Assembly (NCBI GenBank): GCA_020024055.1
Contig: JAHHUI010000022.1
Location: forward strand, 1-16,137
DNA length: 16,137 nucleotides
Source of the DNA: Spirochaetaceae bacterium
GTDB lineage: Bacteria; Spirochaetota; Spirochaetia; WRBN01
Direction: 5' to 3'
Every line of letters starts with the position of its first letter. Position 1 is the stretch's first letter. Of the stretch, positions 7,144-14,501 are shown in pieces. The position numbers and the translations under genes were made by a program. The notes beneath the pieces were generated by a model that was not told the origin of the DNA, did no database searches, and saw nothing but the letters and a program-made list of their open reading frames with translations.

Positions 7144-7446
7144 TTAATGTTTCTGATGGTCCTGATGTTTCTCTTTTTCTTTGCTTAATTTAGCATCTAA
7201 TTTATCAAAGAGATGATCCAGAGCCGGCCAAAGTTCACGCTCTCGCTGTTCAACGTGAATCGTCTCGCCGCCCCATTTAAAATGAGTTTGTGCCTCAACA
7301 CGATATTCATGAGTTTCTTTCGCAATAGTGATTTTTACTTCATCCAAAATATCAGCAAAATGTTCCAGGCGATGGAATTTCTGCTCTAAATATTCATTTG
7401 TGTGGTCACTGACATGATAATCCACACCTGTCGCATGCCATTTCAT
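7144..7446 (-). CDS. hpf: Ribosome hibernation promoting factor, short form
   Basis: HPF (YfiA/RaiA family) binds the 30S decoding channel and inactivates ribosomes during slow growth or stress. The 100-residue product is the short form, without the C-terminal dimerisation domain of long HPF. It shows the family order: a first strand MKWHATGVDYHVS, helix TNEYLEQKFHRLEHF, strands KITIAKETHEYRVEAQTHF, EQRERELWPALDHLFDKLDAKL, then a His/Lys-rich tail. I chose ATG 7446, with a strong AAGGAGG seven bases upstream; TTG 7452 lies in the spacer. It sits between rpoN and hprK, matching the common rpoN-hpf association in other bacteria. About 80 bases separate it from rpoN, including a possible internal promoter. 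Confidence 0.92.
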   Translation of the reverse strand: MKWHATGVDYHVSDHTNEYLEQKFHRLEHFADILDEVKITIAKETHEYRVEAQTHFKWGGETIHVEQRERELWPALDHLFDKLDAKLSKEKEKHQDHQKH

Positions 7447-7510
7447 GATCAATCCTCCTTAGGAATGAAGTGAAATCAGGAAGAAAATGACTTCCTATGT
7501 ATTTTTGTAA

Positions 7511-7539
7511 AGAATACTCTATTTTTCAGGATTTTTCCA
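7511..7539 (-). promoter_or_regulatory. Possible internal promoter for hpf-hprK-HPr
   Basis: On the minus strand, TGGAAA (7539-7534) and TATTCT (7516-7511) are 17 bases apart, overlapping the end of rpoN. The leader that follows contains a 6-bp inverted repeat AGGAAG/CTTCCT with a 7-base loop (7496-7478) upstream of the strong hpf ribosome binding site. Both are weak matches and could be chance; an internal promoter would let hpf respond independently of rpoN. Confidence 0.25.
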
Positions 7540-8803
7540 GTTCATTTCGATATTTTGTTACTGTGCGGCGTGCAATTTGATAGCCCTGTGCATTCAGTTT
7601 ATCGCAAATTTTTTGATCTGAAATGGCATTATTATGTTCGCGCAGATAATCTTGAATGATGGCTTTGATGGCTGTTTTGCTGATGCTGTGCCCTTGATGG
7701 CCCAGGGCGCTGCTGAAAAGCGAACGCAAGGGGACCAGGCCTGTGGGGGTTTGCAGATACTTTGAGCGCACCGCGCGGCTGACTGTTGCTTCGTGCATAT
7801 GAATTTGCCGGGCAATGTCTTTTTGCCGCAGAGGGCGCAGCGCATGATAGCCCTTGATGAAAAAGTCTTTTTGATAATGGCACACAAGGGATACAATGCG
7901 CCTGAGAGTAGATTCTCTATCCTCTAATATTTTCAGGAATTCTTTTGCCTGGGCTATTTGCTCTTTGGCATAGCGGCCCTGTTCATTTTTTTCTGAAGAG
8001 AGAGCTTCATAGGCGCTGTCAATTTTAAGATTTTTGACAAAGGGGAAAGATTCTTTGAGGATGAGTTTGCCCTGATGCCATTGCACAGAAAATTCGGGGA
8101 AGATATATGATGTAGGGGTGTGGTCACGAAAAGCAGAGCCCGGATAGGGTGTGTAATCTTTCATATACAGCATCAGGTCTTCCAATTCGTCTATACTCTG
8201 GCATTGAAAAGCCTGTGCCGATTTTTCTTTATAGTGCGCACCCCAGGCTTTCAGGCCATTTTTCACATCTTCTGGCGAAAGACCCATGCCCAGCCCATCA
8301 TTTTGCATTTGAATAAGAAGGCTTTCAAAACAATCGGCACTGGCGCAGCCGACTGGCTCGAGCACTTGGATTTTTTTCATCACTTTCTGATAGAGATCTC
8401 TGGGGATATCGGGCAAAAATAAATCATCAGGGGGCATTTTATGAAACCCATTATCATCCAGATTTGAGATGATTTTTTCGCCAATGGCAAATTCATTTTT
8501 TTCTTTGCATTCATTTTGCCATTGCAGAAGCAGATGCTGCTGTAGACTGTTTTTCTGCTGAGCACTTTCAATGGGTGATTGGGCTGCCACGCGGGAATTT
8601 GTGCCTTGGCGATGCCTGGCATCTGCATGCGTCTGTGGCCAGTCATACCAGTCATCGGGAATGAGCAAGGCAGGATTGTCCTGAGCAAATTGGGTAATTT
8701 CCTGATATAAATTCAGCGAATTCATATGCAGCATGTGCAGCGATCGGCGCATATAGGCATTGATACGCTGATGCTGCGCAAACTGTAATTCTTGGGAAAT
8801 CAT
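7526..8803 (-). CDS. rpoN: RNA polymerase sigma-54 factor
   Basis: Sigma-54 directs RNA polymerase to -24/-12 promoters that need an AAA+ activator. The 425 residues are somewhat shorter than the ~470 of enterobacterial RpoN. Region I at the N-terminus (FAQHQRINAYMRRSLHMLHM) has the Gln/Leu-rich activator-contact pattern. The core-binding region follows, then the helix-turn-helix part (KDIARQIHMHEATVSRAVR...KYLQTPTGLVPL). The RpoN box near the C-terminus reads ARRTVTKYRN (411-420), against the usual ARRTVAKYRE, enough to call the family. The start overlaps the ATPase stop as ATGA, and GGAGG lies immediately before it at tight spacing, so coupling is likely. I saw no clear -24/-12 promoter in this window, so its targets lie elsewhere. 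Confidence 0.94.
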   Translation of the reverse strand: MISQELQFAQHQRINAYMRRSLHMLHMNSLNLYQEITQFAQDNPALLIPDDWYDWPQTHADARHRQGTNSRVAAQSPIESAQQKNSLQQHLLLQWQNECKEKNEFAIGEKIISNLDDNGFHKMPPDDLFLPDIPRDLYQKVMKKIQVLEPVGCASADCFESLLIQMQNDGLGMGLSPEDVKNGLKAWGAHYKEKSAQAFQCQSIDELEDLMLYMKDYTPYPGSAFRDHTPTSYIFPEFSVQWHQGKLILKESFPFVKNLKIDSAYEALSSEKNEQGRYAKEQIAQAKEFLKILEDRESTLRRIVSLVCHYQKDFFIKGYHALRPLRQKDIARQIHMHEATVSRAVRSKYLQTPTGLVPLRSLFSSALGHQGHSISKTAIKAIIQDYLREHNNAISDQKICDKLNAQGYQIARRTVTKYRNELEKS

Positions 8804-10746
8804 GCCTCCGCGGGGCGGGTGTTAGGCATGGGCGAATCATTTTTCGCAGCCGGCTTGCTGAAGGCAAAAAGGCGCAGTGCATTGCACACGGCCAGGATGC
8901 TGGCCCCCGTGTCGGCAAAAATGGCTTCCCAGATATTGGACAGACCCAAGGCCCCCAGGGCAATGAAGACCAACTTGATGCTAACGGAGAAGATAATATT
9001 TTCCCAGACAATCACCTGCGTTTTCTGCGCCAGCTTTTGAGATTCATACAGACTATAGGGGCTTTCGCCCAGCAGCACCGCATCGGCCACTTCCAGCGCG
9101 CTTTGGCTGCCTTTGCCCATAGCAATGCCCACATCGGCGCGCGCAATGGCGGGCAAATCGTTAATTCCATCGCCCACAAAGGCCACTTTGCCCGGATTTT
9201 GTTTAATCAATTCAGAAAGATATTCTAATTTCTGTTCGGGCAGCATCTGGGCTTTGAAGTCTTGGATGCCAAGATTTTTGGCCGTGCGGCTGACGACAGC
9301 CAGACGGTCTCCCGAAAGCATTGTGATGCCAATTTTTTCTTCCTGCAGGGCATCGATCAATTGCTGGCTAGTGGCTCTTGGTTCATCTTCTAATGAAATC
9401 ACCCCCAGATATTGTCCGTCATAGGCTACAAAGACAGTGGTCTGTTCAGTTAAGGGGTCATCAGGAATGGTGATGCCATTGGTTTTCAGCCATTCTTTTT
9501 TGCCCTGAAGCAATGTTTTTCCCTGATATTTGCATGATGTGCCATAGCCGGCAAATTCCTGATAGCCATCGGTGGGCAAAATCTCGATATCTTGTTCTTT
9601 GGCATAGCCGACAATGGTCTGGGCCAGGGGATGGGAAGAGCGGCTGCCTGCCAGTGCGGCCATTTTCAGCAATGTTTCTCTGTCTGTGTTGTGGGGAAAA
9701 AGATGCTGCACCGTGAATGTGCCTGATGTCAGCGTGCCTGTTTTGTCGAAGACAAAATGGCGGATGCCAGCATATTTAGAGATGTATTGGCCTCCCTTAA
9801 AAATCATGCCCAGGCGACTGGCACGGCCGATGGCCGTGAAATAGCTCATGGGCACGGAAATGACTAGAGCACACGGGCAGGAGATCACCATCAAAATAAT
9901 TGCCCGGCGCAAAGACACCAGCCATGGCTCTTGCCACAGCAGCAAAGGCAATAATGCCGTCAGCACGCTCAGCAGCACCACAGTAGGGGTGTAATAGCGC
10001 GAAAATGTGGTGATAAATCGCTCGGCAGAACTTTTATGTGTTTGCGAGTTTTTGGTTAATTCAAGAATGCGCTCGAAGCTTGATTCTTTTGCCGGGCGCA
10101 GGGCTTCAAGCTCCAGGCTGCCCTGGCTGATGAGTACACCGGCGAGCAATTCGTCGTCCTGGCGCACGGATACGGGCACCGATTCACCTGTCAGAACTGA
10201 AGAATCTACGGTGGCGCTGCCGCTGATGATGCGGCCATCGACGCTGTTTCTGTCGCCGACAATCAGCTGATAACGATCGCCTGCGCGCACAGATTCCACC
10301 GGAACCAATGTCCACTCTCCGTCGCGCATCACACGCGCCTGGCTGGGCTTCATAGACATCAGGTTTTCAATCGATTTTTGACTTCTGTTTTCCGCATAGC
10401 CAATGAAAAGCTCACCAAGACGATAAAAGAATAAAATAGCCAGCCCTTCAATATGCTCGCCAATGACAAATGCCGCCCAACAGGCAATGGCCATGAGGAA
10501 ATTTTCATTCAGCCAGTTTGCTTTGCGCAGGTCTTTCAGCGTGGCTATCCAAATAGGCATGCCATAGTACACATACAATGCAGCATAAATATACAGTTCA
10601 TATTGCTGCTTTGGCAAGAGATATTTAATGAGCAGAATTGCGATGACAATGATGAGTGAATCGCGAATAAAGCCCATCATGCCCGGTACTTTTTCTGCCT
10701 TTTCGCGGGCACAGTCTCTTTTTTCCGAAGAACAACAGCAAGACAT
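8800..10746 (-). CDS. zntA: Zn/Cd/Pb-type heavy-metal P-type ATPase (P1B-2), no HMA domain
   Basis: This inner-membrane pump exports divalent metal ions using ATP. The 648 residues carry the P-type motifs in order: TGES (186-189) in the actuator, the P1B metal site CPC (290-292) within ISCPCALVISVP, the phosphorylation motif DKTGT (334-338), the P1B HP pair in SSHPLAQTI (372-373), and GDGIND (525-530). Near the end, Lys591 and Asp612 in FADTGASILAVCNALRL match the ZntA-type transmembrane metal site, pointing to Zn/Cd/Pb rather than Cu. There is no ferredoxin-like HMA domain; the N-terminus instead begins MSCCCSSEKRDC, a short cysteine cluster that may bind metal. AAGGAG nine bases before the ATG supports the start. 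The gene heads the minus-strand operon. Substrate choice is inferred from motifs. Confidence 0.92.
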   Translation of the reverse strand: MSCCCSSEKRDCAREKAEKVPGMMGFIRDSLIIVIAILLIKYLLPKQQYELYIYAALYVYYGMPIWIATLKDLRKANWLNENFLMAIACWAAFVIGEHIEGLAILFFYRLGELFIGYAENRSQKSIENLMSMKPSQARVMRDGEWTLVPVESVRAGDRYQLIVGDRNSVDGRIISGSATVDSSVLTGESVPVSVRQDDELLAGVLISQGSLELEALRPAKESSFERILELTKNSQTHKSSAERFITTFSRYYTPTVVLLSVLTALLPLLLWQEPWLVSLRRAIILMVISCPCALVISVPMSYFTAIGRASRLGMIFKGGQYISKYAGIRHFVFDKTGTLTSGTFTVQHLFPHNTDRETLLKMAALAGSRSSHPLAQTIVGYAKEQDIEILPTDGYQEFAGYGTSCKYQGKTLLQGKKEWLKTNGITIPDDPLTEQTTVFVAYDGQYLGVISLEDEPRATSQQLIDALQEEKIGITMLSGDRLAVVSRTAKNLGIQDFKAQMLPEQKLEYLSELIKQNPGKVAFVGDGINDLPAIARADVGIAMGKGSQSALEVADAVLLGESPYSLYESQKLAQKTQVIVWENIIFSVSIKLVFIALGALGLSNIWEAIFADTGASILAVCNALRLFAFSKPAAKNDSPMPNTRPAEA

Positions 10747-10819
10747 AAAATATTTCTCCTTGTTTGGTTGTCAAGATTTAGACTCGATTCACCGTTATTG
10801 CAATCTGTAAGACACAATC

Positions 10820-10848
10820 ATTATACAAAATTTAACGGATTTTGAAGA
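10820..10848 (-). promoter_or_regulatory. Likely promoter for the ATPase-rpoN operon
   Basis: A perfect TATAAT lies at 10825-10820 on the minus strand, about 75 bases before the ATPase start. A poor -35 (TCTTCA, 10848-10843) is 17 bases upstream, so an activator may be needed. I found no convincing metalloregulator palindrome between it and the start codon. Confidence 0.45.
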
Positions 10849-10873
10849 GAGAAGCCGTAATAAATTTATTTTC

Positions 10874-10903
10874 TGCACATTAATCAAGAGCTAATTATAT
10901 ACT
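10874..10903 (+). promoter_or_regulatory. Possible promoter for the aldehyde dehydrogenase gene
   Basis: TGCACA (10874-10879) and TATACT (10898-10903) are separated by 18 bases. A transcript starting a few bases on would place the AGAGGG ribosome binding site in its leader and start at ATG 10949. The -35 is only a partial match. Confidence 0.35.
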
Positions 10904-10948
10904 TAAATGAATTTTAAGTGCACTATAGCGGCTTTGGAAGAGGGAAAT

Positions 10949-12328
10949 ATGAGTGATCTAGGGGAAATTTTTGCCCAGCAAAGAGATTTTTTTGCCGCAA
11001 GTCATACACGAAATATCAAGTTTCGCATTGAGCAGCTGAAAAAGCTCAAGAGAATCATTAAAAGACATGAAGAGTCTTTGATGCAGGCCTTGAAACAGGA
11101 TCTTAATAAAAGCGCCTTTGAAGCCTATGCCTCAGAGATTGGCATGGTATATGAAGAAATTAATTATCATTTAAAGCATATTAAAAAATGGGCCAGACCC
11201 GAGAAAAAACCTACATCTTTCCTTCATTTTCCAGCCAAGAGCTTTGTGTATAAAGACCCCTTGGGCGTGGTGCTGATTATCGCGCCCTTCAATTATCCTT
11301 TTCAATTATTAATCAGTCCTCTGGTGGGGGCCATCTCGGGGGGAAACTGTGCCATTCTCAAGGGCTCTGAACACACGCCCGAGACCACCCTCGTGATACA
11401 GAAAATGATTAATGAGAATTTTCCCCCTGAGTATTTATATGCCGTTGATCCTGCTGGGGGCATCAGCCTGGCCCAAGAATTGCTGGGCATGCCATTTAAT
11501 CATATTTTCTTCACGGGCAGCACCCGGGTGGGCAAGATTATCATGGGCGAGGCGGCAAAGAACCTGACCCCTGTCACTTTAGAGCTTGGCGGCAAGAGCC
11601 CCTGTATTGTGGACAAAGGTGCCAAGCTGGACTATGCTGCGCGCAGAATTGTCTGGGGGAAATTTATGAATGCCGGGCAGACCTGTGTGGCCCCTGATTA
11701 TTTATGCGTGCATGAGAGTATTTATGATGAATTTCTACCTCTTTTGGTACAGGAGATCCGGACTCAATATGGCCCCGAACCAAAGAAAAGCCCTGATTAT
11801 CCGCGCCTGGTGAACAGCGATGCTGTGCAGCGCATGGCCTTTTATCTTCAGGACGCCAATATTTATTTCGGCGGCGAATATAATATAGAAGAGAGATATT
11901 TTTCCCCCACCATCATTGCCCAGCCGGTAAAAGACAGCAAGGTGATGACTGAAGAGATCTTTGGGCCTGTGCTGCCTGTTCTTAAGTTTAATGATCTCTC
12001 TGATTTGCTTAAAGAAATTGCCCAGAAAGATACACCCTTGGCTTTATATTATTTTTCTGAAGATTCAGCCAAGCAGAAAGATGTGCTGGAGCATACACAA
12101 AGCGGCGGGGTGACGATTAATGATGTTTTATTACAGGTCATTTCCTGCGAGATTCCCTTTGGTGGTCAAGGCCCCAGCGGCCTGGGAAATTATCATGGCA
12201 AGGCCAGCTTTGATACATTTACTCATCAGCGAGGAGTGATTGTGCACGGCACAGGCATGGAAATTATGACAAAATTTGCCCCGTTCAATCAGAAGAAAAT
12301 CGCAGCATTAAGAAAATTGATTAAATAA
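10949..12328 (+). CDS. Class-3 aldehyde dehydrogenase, NAD(P)-dependent
   Basis: This enzyme oxidises aldehydes to carboxylic acids with NAD(P)+. From ATG 10949 the product is 459 residues, the length of class-3 ALDHs (ALDH3/YwdH-like), which are shorter than class-1/2 enzymes. AGAGGG five bases upstream decides this start over the in-frame ATG at 10907, which has no ribosome binding site and lies next to the -10 box. Catalytic residues are visible: Asn114 in APFNYP, the cofactor loop FFTGSTRVGK (~188-197), Glu212 in LELGGKSP, the nucleophile Cys246 in NAGQTCVAPDY, and EEIFGPVLPV further on. No signal peptide is present, so it is cytoplasmic. It is transcribed divergently from the metal ATPase and stops 2 bases from a convergent lipoprotein gene. 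Substrate is unknown; detoxification of long-chain or lipid-derived aldehydes is typical of the class. Confidence 0.93.
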   Translation: MSDLGEIFAQQRDFFAASHTRNIKFRIEQLKKLKRIIKRHEESLMQALKQDLNKSAFEAYASEIGMVYEEINYHLKHIKKWARPEKKPTSFLHFPAKSFVYKDPLGVVLIIAPFNYPFQLLISPLVGAISGGNCAILKGSEHTPETTLVIQKMINENFPPEYLYAVDPAGGISLAQELLGMPFNHIFFTGSTRVGKIIMGEAAKNLTPVTLELGGKSPCIVDKGAKLDYAARRIVWGKFMNAGQTCVAPDYLCVHESIYDEFLPLLVQEIRTQYGPEPKKSPDYPRLVNSDAVQRMAFYLQDANIYFGGEYNIEERYFSPTIIAQPVKDSKVMTEEIFGPVLPVLKFNDLSDLLKEIAQKDTPLALYYFSEDSAKQKDVLEHTQSGGVTINDVLLQVISCEIPFGGQGPSGLGNYHGKASFDTFTHQRGVIVHGTGMEIMTKFAPFNQKKIAALRKLIK

Positions 12329-12330
12329 TT

Positions 12331-13365
12331 TTAATAAGACAAACACATGGCTCTTTCTACTTCTTGAAGGCGCTCTTTCAGTCCTGTGGTATACAGCCAC
12401 ATGGTCACTGTTTTTCCATTTTGTGTTTTTGCCTGTAATGTGATGCGGTCTGATTCCATCAGCAGGGGTAAAAGCTCTTCCAGAGAGAATTCACAGCCCT
12501 CTTGGTCTATCTGGGGCACATGCACTTCTTTCAGAATGATGTCTCCGAATCGGCAGTCTAGGAGCAATGTAGGTGCTTGACCGGCTTTTTTTTGCCTTTG
12601 CAATGCTGGACGTGATAATTGCAAAATAGGAGTAATGCGCACACCCTGAGGGGTTTTATCAGTCTGAACAATAATTTTTGCCCCAATTTCTTTTATGCCT
12701 TCATTGTTTGTCATCGGTCCGCTGACCAGCCGCACTGACTGAAGACCATACATCAGGCTGTGCAGCAGGGATTGATCTTGCTGCCACTGCCACAGCTGGG
12801 CATAAAGTTCTCTGTCTGAAATAGTGATCATAGAATTTGCGTCCATCACGCCCGCATGAAATTGCTGCACATTATATTTAGAGCCGGTGAGAATCAGGGC
12901 AGCCTCTAAAGTCTGGGGAAATTGCCCGACAGGAATCTGTATAGAGTCACTGACACCCAGGCTGGAAAAATCGCCACTGATGCTCAGGATCTCTGCGCCA
13001 TTCATCAAACCCTGCCACATCGCCATGGCAATTTCGGGGCTGCCTGCTTTTCCGCTGACGGCAGGCTGATTGTCAAATTGAAGCTGAACATTGAGATCAG
13101 GTGATGTAAAGCCTGTCTCGCGTGACTGAAAGCTGATTGTGGGCGGCTTTGTTGAAAAGGGAAGCAGATGAAGAGAAAATTTGAGAGACAGGGATTTTTT
13201 AGGAGTCAAAGAAAATATGAGTGATGTTTCTTGCTCGGGAAATCGATGCAGTTGCCAATAGGGGTTGCGATCCATAGCTTTGGCCGCTGATTGTTTATTA
13301 TTTGTTTTACATGAAAAAATTACAAAAGCCATGAGAATGAATAACAGTTTTTTGCCGCTGTGCAT
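12331..13365 (-). CDS. Lipoprotein of an unrecognised family, diverged copy
   Basis: This encodes 344 residues from ATG 13365, which has GAGGA just upstream. In-frame starts farther up (ATG 13377, or 13434 inside the tRNA) are less likely. The N-terminus MHSGKKLLFILMAFVIFSCK is a lipoprotein signal peptide with the acylated Cys at 19 (lipobox VIFSC), so the protein is membrane-anchored and exported. It is a paralogue of the product at 14502-15470: shared points include NPxWQL after the signal, SGDF/L...LG.sDSIQIPV, WQWQ, GVRITPIL, PQIDQEGCEFSLEELL, and a C-terminal GL..RLQE. I do not recognise the family. It follows the tRNA-Gly gene by about 40 bases without an obvious terminator, so it may be co-transcribed with the tRNA or the upstream lipoprotein genes. 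Its stop is 2 bases from the convergent aldehyde dehydrogenase gene. Confidence 0.82.
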   Translation of the reverse strand: MHSGKKLLFILMAFVIFSCKTNNKQSAAKAMDRNPYWQLHRFPEQETSLIFSLTPKKSLSLKFSLHLLPFSTKPPTISFQSRETGFTSPDLNVQLQFDNQPAVSGKAGSPEIAMAMWQGLMNGAEILSISGDFSSLGVSDSIQIPVGQFPQTLEAALILTGSKYNVQQFHAGVMDANSMITISDRELYAQLWQWQQDQSLLHSLMYGLQSVRLVSGPMTNNEGIKEIGAKIIVQTDKTPQGVRITPILQLSRPALQRQKKAGQAPTLLLDCRFGDIILKEVHVPQIDQEGCEFSLEELLPLLMESDRITLQAKTQNGKTVTMWLYTTGLKERLQEVERAMCLSY

Positions 13366-13404
13366 TAGGATCCTCATGCTTTGAAAATTTAAAAACAATC
13401 CCAA

Positions 13405-13476
13405 AGCGTCGGATGGGAGTCGAACCCACGTCACAAGCTTGGAAGGCTCGGGTAATAGCCATTATACGACCGACGC
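13405..13476 (-). tRNA. tRNA-Gly (anticodon UCC)
   Basis: The minus strand folds into a complete cloverleaf: a 7-bp acceptor stem GCGTCGG/CCGACGC, a D arm, anticodon stem CGAGC/GCTTG with loop CTTCCAA (anticodon UCC, reading GGA and probably GGG), a 4-base variable loop, and T arm GTGGG-TTCGACT-CCCAT. The discriminator base is U, as usual for bacterial tRNA-Gly. CCA is not encoded, so it must be added afterwards. It lies inside the tandem lipoprotein array, between the pseudogene and the diverged copy. Confidence 0.95.
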
Positions 13477-13487
13477 ATACAAGCTTG

Positions 13488-13516
13488 ATGCTAGCATAAT
13501 GGTGTTTCTATGTCAA
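13488..13516 (-). promoter_or_regulatory. Strong promoter for tRNA-Gly
   Basis: A perfect TTGACA (13516-13511) and TAGCAT (13493-13488) are 17 bases apart, ending 11 bases before the tRNA. It is the best consensus promoter in the window. The lipoprotein gene after the tRNA would also lie under it. The leader contains CAAGCTTGT, which recurs in the anticodon arm; this is probably chance. Confidence 0.65.
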
Positions 13517-13554
13517 GTTGCAGTTTTCAGGTGCATAAGATACAAGCAGCATAA

Positions 13555-13577
13555 GCCTGGATCAGGCGATATTCCAA
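13555..13577 (+). repeat. 23-bp direct repeat, copy 1
   Basis: These 23 bases are identical to 14539-14561. Both encode the C-terminal GLEYRLIQAY motif of the lipoprotein family, in the pseudogene and the intact copy respectively. The identity marks the tandem duplication. Confidence 0.85.
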
Positions 13578-14113
13578 GCCGTGAATCTCGGCCTGGGCAA
13601 TATATTCTTGATCCGTATGCATCCATCGCATGCGCATTTCGCGCGCATGCGGCAGATATGGCCATAATAGCTCTGAGGAAAATATTTTTCCCTCTTCGTC
13701 TGCCTGATTCGGTTTGACCTGGATAATAGCATCATTGTCAAATCGTGCACGTATATTCAGAGAGTGTTTTTGTTATGCTTATGTATCAAAGAGGGCATCC
13801 TGGAATTCTAAGAAAGACTTGACTGTAAATCTTTATCTATATGCACAGACATCAGCGTACGCGATATTTGAAATACAGCAAAACGCTGATGAAGGGGAAA
13901 AAGTGTACATCGCGCAGCAAAGCCGCCGGAGTGCGAAATTGGCTGACATTGTGCATATTCTCTTTGTTTTTTGGAAGAGAATCACCATTCAGTCATCGCC
14001 ATGAATTTTGACGATAGCCTTGCAGTGCAGCAAAAGAGATAAATTCCTCATTGAATATGCGGATTTTGTTAATATTAATGCCGCTGATCTAAGTGTGATA
14101 CAGGAATGCTCAG

Positions 14114-14151
14114 AGATTCCTGCAGGCCCATATTGAATAAATCACCGCTGA
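14114..14151 (+). repeat. 38-bp direct repeat, pseudogene copy
   Basis: These 38 bases are identical to 15099-15136 and encode the SGDLFNMGLQES motif. Identity of this length inside otherwise diverged paralogues suggests a fairly recent duplication or gene conversion. The two copies lie 985 bases apart in the same orientation, so recombination could delete one unit. Confidence 0.9.
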
Positions 14152-14501
14152 TGGTCAATGTTTCAGCCTATAATAATGCAGGAAATAAACCGGCAAATTC
14201 AACCCATTCAGACTGTGTTTCTGTGATATGCGTGATAGACTTGTTTTGATCAAGCTGCGGATGTAAAACAGTGCCCTGCGGCACAGCCATAGGCAGATTG
14301 ATATAGCATGAGCCTGCCCAAGGGCTGTTGTCTTCCTGGGTGAGGCTAAGGAAAACGTCGCGCACAGATTTTATTCTTAATTCAAAACTGACCAGCCGCC
14401 AATAAGACTGATAAAGTACTTGGGATATAGGGTTTCTCTTTGCCGGCAAGAGAGAATGAGCAAAAACAGCACAGGCACAAGCTATATTTTGTAAATATTC
14501 A

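Noticed and set aside
10907..10948. Longer aldehyde dehydrogenase start at ATG 10907
   Set aside because: It lacks a ribosome binding site and is next to the -10 box; ATG 10949 has AGAGGG and gives the family length.
13366..13434. Extension of the lipoprotein gene upstream to 13434
   Set aside because: It would start inside the tRNA-Gly gene; ATG 13365 has a good ribosome binding site and gives a proper signal peptide.
13714..14004. A 96-codon plus-strand open frame
   Set aside because: It lies antisense within the pseudogene, has no ribosome binding site and shows no recognisable pattern.
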